This document shows, one piece after another, positions 59,470 through 64,000 of a stretch of DNA of 64,000 nt. Positions within the stretch are counted from its first letter, which is position 1. Every line of letters begins with the position of its first letter. Origin of the DNA: an uncultured bacterium. Its GTDB lineage: Bacteria; Actinomycetota; Actinomycetes; S36-B12; CAIKAW01. The notes beneath the pieces were generated by a model. It had not been told where the DNA came from, ran no database searches, and was given only the letters and a program-made list of their open reading frames with translations. The position numbers were made by a program, and so were the translations under genes. The stretch spans positions 1-64,000 of the forward strand of contig CAIKAW010000046.1 in NCBI GenBank assembly GCA_903825575.1. Direction: 5' to 3'.

Positions 59470-59808
59470 GTGAGCGTCCTACTGATAGCCGAAGAGCTCA
59501 CCTTGCCCTGCCATACCGCCGACCCTGAGTTGTGGTTTGCGGAGGCGCCGGCCCGACTAGACCAGGCGCGAGAACTGTGTGGGCGCTGCCCGCTTTCAGC
59601 GCAGTGCTTAGCCGAGGCGATCGAGCGGCGAGAGCCGTGGGGCGTTTGGGGCGGGGAGTTGTTCGACCGCGGTCAGGTGGTCGCTCAGCGTCGGGCGCCT
59701 GGGCGTCCTCGTAAGGATGCCGACGTTCTGGAGCAGATTGCGGCGGCGGCACTGGCGGAACGCTTAGCTGATTCGGGGTTGCTTAGCAGGCCTGGTGCAG
59801 CTGCCTAA
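59470..59808 (+). CDS. whiB7: WhiB7-like redox/antibiotic-response transcriptional regulator
   Basis: Four-Cys WhiB core LPCHTADPELWF...LCGRCPLSAQCLAEA, EPWGVWGGELF, AT-hook RAPGRPRKD; adjacent to uvrD2. Confidence 0.88.
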   Translation: MSVLLIAEELTLPCHTADPELWFAEAPARLDQARELCGRCPLSAQCLAEAIERREPWGVWGGELFDRGQVVAQRRAPGRPRKDADVLEQIAAAALAERLADSGLLSRPGAAA

Positions 59809-59929
59809 GTCGGCTTTACCTGCCGCGTGGCGCCGGGCGAAGGCGGGGGGCCGGGGTTAGCGTGATCTTGGGCAACGGCGCCCACGCCTACCCGTCCCTC
59901 TGGGGCTGGGGCGAACGGTAGGAGGCAGC

Positions 59930-60103
59930 GTGCTCTTGACCTGCGATTTTTGCTCCGCCACGGTCGATCCGACGACCGATCCTGCGTCTGCACTTACTTG
60001 GTCAAGTTCACTTGAACGCGGGGTCGCACATCACATGTGCGTGCCGTGTACGCGAGCGCAGGTTCGCGACATCGAAGCCAAATTTGCCCTCAACGCCCGA
60101 TAA
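59930..60103 (+). CDS. 57-aa small protein with two CxxC motifs
   Basis: Hand-translated: VLLTCDFCSATVDPTTDPASALTWSSSLERGVAHHMCVPCTRAQVRDIEAKFALNAR*; SD GGAGG. Confidence 0.8.
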   Translation: MLLTCDFCSATVDPTTDPASALTWSSSLERGVAHHMCVPCTRAQVRDIEAKFALNAR

Positions 60104-60107
60104 GGAC

Positions 60108-60539
60108 TCAGCCGGCGAGTATCACTCCGCTGACAGTCGCTCCGAGCGCCCCGATTAGTCCTACCCCGCCCCAAATTCCACGGACCATTGGTGTCTTGGA
60201 CTTGATGTGAAGGTACGCACCAACACCGGACATGGCAACAAAGAACAGTTTGATCGCCCGCGCAATTCGATAGTTCGTCGCGCCCGTGTTGTCCATCACT
60301 AATTCGTTCCAGACTCCGGTGACGAGGAGCACTCCGAAGGCAGGCCACGCAATCTTGTTGTAGGCCCTCGCTGCGGCCTTTGGCAGATCACCGCCGACTG
60401 CACGCAGGACCGGTAAGAGGCCAAGCAGCACCAACTGACCTCCGACCCAGATGGTCGCAGCCAGAATGTGCAGCGTCAGGCGGATCGTGTCGATCGGACC
60501 GGTCAACTGCGCCGTGGCGCTTAGCAGAAGTTCAGACAT
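60108..60539 (-). CDS. CopD-like membrane protein
   Basis: TIRLTLHILAATIWVGGQLVLLGLLPVLR, four hydrophobic helices. Confidence 0.7.
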   Translation of the reverse strand: MSELLLSATAQLTGPIDTIRLTLHILAATIWVGGQLVLLGLLPVLRAVGGDLPKAAARAYNKIAWPAFGVLLVTGVWNELVMDNTGATNYRIARAIKLFFVAMSGVGAYLHIKSKTPMVRGIWGGVGLIGALGATVSGVILAG

Positions 60540-60563
60540 GTGCCCATCTTCACCTACGCCCAC

Positions 60564-61874
60564 CTACGCGGCGAATCCGGGAACCCATCGCTCGAGTTCG
60601 GCGCGCACGGGCACCTGAGCACCAAGCTGACACAACACCCCGATGCCGCCGAGCCAGACTCGATGGATAAGCAAGTAGGACGGCGGGAGGTTGATCTTCA
60701 AGCCAATAGCAAAGTCAGGGTTGCGCGGATCGTTGAGTCGAGCGAATTGCCCGCGAAGCCATTCGCGCGAATAAGTGAATGACGGATGCTTGGCGGGCTC
60801 GACAAAAGGATCCAAGTAGTCGAGCAGGGCTTGCGCATCTACCTGAATGTGGGGTTTTACGAAGCCCTCGGCCCGCAACCCGTCGAGTACGGTCGCCGCG
60901 TTTCCGCTCATTGCGATTCGCAGTAGTGCGCCGATTGAGTCGGGTAGTCCGCCTGGAAGGTGAGCAACTGCACCAAAATCGAGGATGCCCAGTCGGCCGT
61001 CGGGGAGTAACCGGTAATTCCCTGGATGCGGATCCGCGTGAAGCAGGCCGACGCGACTGGGTGAGCAAAGAAGGAACCGTTCGTAACGCAATCCGACTAG
61101 ATCGCGCTCCGCTTGATCCCCCGAGACGATCGTGCGCGACATTGAGACGCCTTCGAGCCACTCGGTTACCAGCACCATTGGGGCGGCAGCCAGCACGTGG
61201 GGCACGACGAAATCCGGGTCGTCTTCGAATGCGGCTGCAAATGCGCGCTGCGACTTCGATTCGAGCAGGTAGTCCAGTTCTTCGGCGACGCGCAACTTCA
61301 ACTCATCCAGCAGTGGCTTGACGTCCATCCCGGGCAGTAGCGAGCCCATCATTCGACCGAGGCGCGCGACTTGGTTGAAGTCCGAGATCAGAGCCGCACC
61401 AGCACCCGGGTACTGGACCTTGACGGCTACTTCGCGGCCGTCACGCCAGATTGCTCTGTGAACCTGTCCGATCGAAGCGGCGGCTGCAGGGGTCTCGGAG
61501 AACTCCCGGAAAAGTTCGCGCCAGTCATCGCCAAGGGCTTCGGCCAGCACTCGGTGCACCGTTTTGACGGGCATCGGTGGCGCTGCGTCCTGCAATTTGG
61601 TCAATGTGGTCCGGTACGGCCCGCTGAGTTCTTCCGGCAACGCTGCTTCGAAGATGCTCATGGCCTGCCCGAACTTCATGGCGCCACCCTTGAGTTCTCC
61701 AAGGACTTTGAACAACTGGTCGGCCGTGCGGGCCTGGATCTCAGCGGCAACCGCTTCCGCGGAGGCCCCGCCCACGCGTTTTCCGAACCCGTAAGCCGTG
61801 CGGCCGGCGTAGCCAATAGGAAGCGCCGCCAACTTGGCGCTGCGGGTTATGGCCTTGCGGGGGAGGTCCGACAC
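60564..61874 (-). CDS. ABC1/AarF-UbiB family atypical kinase
   Basis: KFGQAMSIFEAALPEEL, ASIGQVHRAIWRDGREVAVKVQYPGA, LLHADPHPGNYRLLPDGRLGILDFGAV. Confidence 0.93.
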   Translation of the reverse strand: MSDLPRKAITRSAKLAALPIGYAGRTAYGFGKRVGGASAEAVAAEIQARTADQLFKVLGELKGGAMKFGQAMSIFEAALPEELSGPYRTTLTKLQDAAPPMPVKTVHRVLAEALGDDWRELFREFSETPAAAASIGQVHRAIWRDGREVAVKVQYPGAGAALISDFNQVARLGRMMGSLLPGMDVKPLLDELKLRVAEELDYLLESKSQRAFAAAFEDDPDFVVPHVLAAAPMVLVTEWLEGVSMSRTIVSGDQAERDLVGLRYERFLLCSPSRVGLLHADPHPGNYRLLPDGRLGILDFGAVAHLPGGLPDSIGALLRIAMSGNAATVLDGLRAEGFVKPHIQVDAQALLDYLDPFVEPAKHPSFTYSREWLRGQFARLNDPRNPDFAIGLKINLPPSYLLIHRVWLGGIGVLCQLGAQVPVRAELERWVPGFAA

Positions 61875-61884
61875 GCTCCCATTC

Positions 61885-62925
61885 TCACCCCGGCCAGGTG
61901 CAACCGCAGATCGGATGGGGTAACCACGTGCGTGTGCTGAACTCTTGGGTGAGCATCTCGTATTCAAGGCAGGTCCCGGCACCTGGGAAACCGGCGCCAT
62001 CGGAGCGGTCGTGTTCGATTACGCCAAGGACCCGGCGGGCGGCCAGCGCCCCGGCCAAAGTCGCTAGAACCGTGTCGACTGGTCCTTCGTCGGTGCGGTG
62101 GGTGAGTTGGGCGCTTTGCCGCGACCAGGTTGGATCTCGGTCCCGGCGGCTCAGGTAGATGCACCGCAGACAGGCAGTGACCCCAGGCACTACAAGTGGC
62201 CCGACTGCGATGCGGTGGCCAACGGCGTGCACCAGCAGGTGTGGCACATCGGCTGCGACGAGGGCTTCGGTGTCTTGGGCTTGTTGGTGTTGTCGATCGG
62301 CCAGAACTACGACGTGGGGCGGGTGAGCCGACACTCGGCTGCTGATTTCCTGCACAACTGTGCTCGGGCTGCAGCGTTCGACGACCGCGCGCATGGTGGC
62401 AGTTGCGCCGAGTCCGGCGGTGAAGGGCGAGATCTCAGCGCAGGTTGGTTGGCTCGAGACTGTGAGCCGACCGATGCCAGCAGCGGCCAATAGACCGATG
62501 GTGGCGGCTGCGACGCGGCCGGTTCCCCTGACCTCGACCACGGCTTGGCGGCGGGCGCTCATGTTGATTGCGCCGGCCCCCGGAGTTCCGAGGGCCAAGC
62601 CGGCAGCAGCAATGTCCGGGGCAAGTCGAGTGCGTTCGTCGGGGGTGGCTCGCCCGAGTTCGGGGACATTAACGCCGGCATCCTCGAGGGCGCCGACTTG
62701 CTGTAGCAACGTCAGTAGTTGCTCGCCGCGACCCGGGCTGAGCCCTTGGTTTGCACCGGCAGCCACCGCGTCACCGCGGGTGCGCGAACCGTCGAGGGAT
62801 AGCAGCCAGGATTGTTCGGTCAAGGTGCATGGGATTGCTGCCGCCCGGGTCGGATCCGTACCGAATTGCAGTAAGTCATCGGTACGCCACAGCACAGGGA
62901 CGCCGGTTCGCAGTTTCGGGCGCAT
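61885..62925 (-). CDS. ThiF/E1-like family protein with N-terminal extra domain
   Basis: Rossmann-like VVEVRGTGRVAAATIGLLAAAGIGRLTV, CxxC (TACLRCIYLSRRDRDPTW) and C-terminal HPICGC; next to ABC1 kinase as in mycobacteria. Confidence 0.75.
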   Translation of the reverse strand: MRPKLRTGVPVLWRTDDLLQFGTDPTRAAAIPCTLTEQSWLLSLDGSRTRGDAVAAGANQGLSPGRGEQLLTLLQQVGALEDAGVNVPELGRATPDERTRLAPDIAAAGLALGTPGAGAINMSARRQAVVEVRGTGRVAAATIGLLAAAGIGRLTVSSQPTCAEISPFTAGLGATATMRAVVERCSPSTVVQEISSRVSAHPPHVVVLADRQHQQAQDTEALVAADVPHLLVHAVGHRIAVGPLVVPGVTACLRCIYLSRRDRDPTWSRQSAQLTHRTDEGPVDTVLATLAGALAARRVLGVIEHDRSDGAGFPGAGTCLEYEMLTQEFSTRTWLPHPICGCTWPG

Positions 62926-63002
62926 CCCCGGAGGGTGGCAGGTTCTTGGTTACCGCCGCGGCGGTCCTACACAGGCCGACCCCTGCCTACCCCCAAAACG
63001 CG

Positions 63003-63041
63003 TTCGACCCCGGTCCGACGTGAGTCGGAACCGGGGTCGAA
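63003..63041 (-). terminator. Intrinsic terminator downstream of the DUF5679 gene
   Basis: TTCGACCCCGGTCCGAC-GTGA-GTCGGAACCGGGGTCGAA near-perfect hairpin (one bulge); GCGTTTT follows on the minus strand. Confidence 0.8.
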
Positions 63042-63052
63042 CAAGCGACTGG

Positions 63053-63217
63053 TTAGGCCTTCTTGCCGAGAATGCGTACAACCGTCGTGCTGCACACGGG
63101 GCAGGTGCCCCGGGCCATACGACGGCCATTCTTCTCGACTACCTCGCCGGTGAACGCCCGCTTCTCCTTGCACTTAACGCAGTACGCCTCGCCGGTGTAG
63201 CTCTCGTTGTCGGCCAT
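63053..63217 (-). CDS. DUF5679 zinc-ribbon-like small protein (54 aa)
   Basis: Hand-translated: MADNESYTGEAYCVKCKEKRAFTGEVVEKNGRRMARGTCPVCSTTVVRILGKKA*. Confidence 0.92.
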   Translation of the reverse strand: MADNESYTGEAYCVKCKEKRAFTGEVVEKNGRRMARGTCPVCSTTVVRILGKKA

Positions 63218-63709
63218 TGTGGTCCCTCCCGGTGCCCTCGATCACGTGGATCGCTCGTGGCCACTGTGTGGCCTGAACGTTGGTCACCATATGGGCAATT
63301 GCGCAAAGAACGGCGCCGCCACGCTGAAACGCGCCCGAATTGTCGGGATTACCCCGATATTGAGCGAAGCCCCCAGGTCTCGTTCCCGACGCTCGCCTTC
63401 CCCTTGCGAACGCGGGCCCGTTCTCCCGGGGGCCTCGTCGGGGAGAAACGTAGAAGGCTGGCCCGTCGCCGTCAACGGGGGTAAGCGCGCACTTGTTGAT
63501 AAATCTGGGGACAACTTGTGGGCGAGAGCGGGATTAGCTGTGCACGGGTGGTGGGTAACGCTGGGGGTAAGTACCCGGACCAGCAGGGCAACCGCCCCGG
63601 CACCTGCGGCAACCACGTACACAGGTTGTGGACACAAAGAAAGTCGCCAAACGGTAACGCCCCGGTGAACTTTCGGTGGCCTGCGCCTGGCGTTAGCGTT
63701 CGGTATGTG

Positions 63710-64000
63710 ATGACGGTCAGTGCGATCTCAGGTCTGCCACCGGACGTGGAAGTGCGCCGTAGCACCCGGCGCCGCCGCACGGTCAGCGCCTACCGTGACG
63801 GCGGCCGCACCGTTGTTGTGGTTCCCGCTCGCATGAGCGAGCGTGACATCCGTGCGTATGTCACCGATCTGCTTGCGCAACTGAGCGCTCGTGAGCAGCG
63901 GGCGCATCGAACCGACGATGAATTGCACGGACGAGCGCTTCAGTTGCTGACGGCATATTTGCCTGGGGGTGCCGAACCGTTGTCCGTGCGTTGGGTTAGC
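63710..64000 (+). CDS. YgjP/DUF45 (M48-like) metallopeptidase, N-terminal part, truncated by the window edge
   Basis: Open frame MTVSAISGLPPDVEVRRSTRRRRTVSAYRDGGRTVVVVPARMSERDIRAYVTDLLAQL... to the end of the window. Confidence 0.65.
   Translation, partial: MTVSAISGLPPDVEVRRSTRRRRTVSAYRDGGRTVVVVPARMSERDIRAYVTDLLAQLSAREQRAHRTDDELHGRALQLLTAYLPGGAEPLSVRWVS

Noticed and set aside
62360-63484. 374-aa plus-strand ORF
   Set aside because: Antisense to the ThiF-like gene and DUF5679, low-complexity Ser/Arg/Pro composition, no recognisable motif.
63284-63637. 117-aa minus-strand ORF in the DUF5679/YgjP gap
   Set aside because: No SD, no recognisable domain; more likely non-coding intergenic sequence.
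63490-63640. Chromosomal origin of replication
   Set aside because: Only degenerate DnaA-like boxes; no dnaA, dnaN, rpmH or parAB in the window.

Overview
Chromosomal, high-GC actinobacterial-type window, densely coding on both strands. I saw no rRNA, tRNA, CRISPR array, transposase or phage module. Several blocks look syntenic with the mycobacterial core genome, judged from memory of gene order: (i) ferredoxin-dapC-DUF4031-dapD-dapE ... LOG-DivIVA-tag-DUF3117-O-methyltransferase-htrA-tatB-mrp (4.3-16.1 kb); (ii) DEAD-box helicase / ferritin-like / DUF3107 / TetR (22-25.4 kb); (iii) adnA-adnB, nudC, mycoredoxin, uvrD2, whiB7, ABC1 kinase, ThiF-like, DUF5679 (45.6-63.2 kb). The accessory part (27-43 kb) holds a Puu-like gamma-glutamylation catabolic locus (APC permease, HutC/DasR-type GntR, serine dehydratase, choline/ethanolamine-kinase-like protein, PuuA/GlnA-like ligase, aldehyde dehydrogenase, SDR, PuuD-like hydrolase), followed by an NAD-dependent formate dehydrogenase operon (fdsGBA-D) with a MoeZ-like gene. 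Main leads: a shared GGTCTAGACC palindrome at two promoter regions of the gamma-glutamylation locus; a 44-aa leader ORF plus terminator-like hairpin ahead of whiB7; loss of sigE-rseA before htrA while an ECF-type promoter and a large inverted repeat remain; and two genes each broken by an apparent single-G loss in a G-run. All family calls come from reading motifs by eye; no database search was run.
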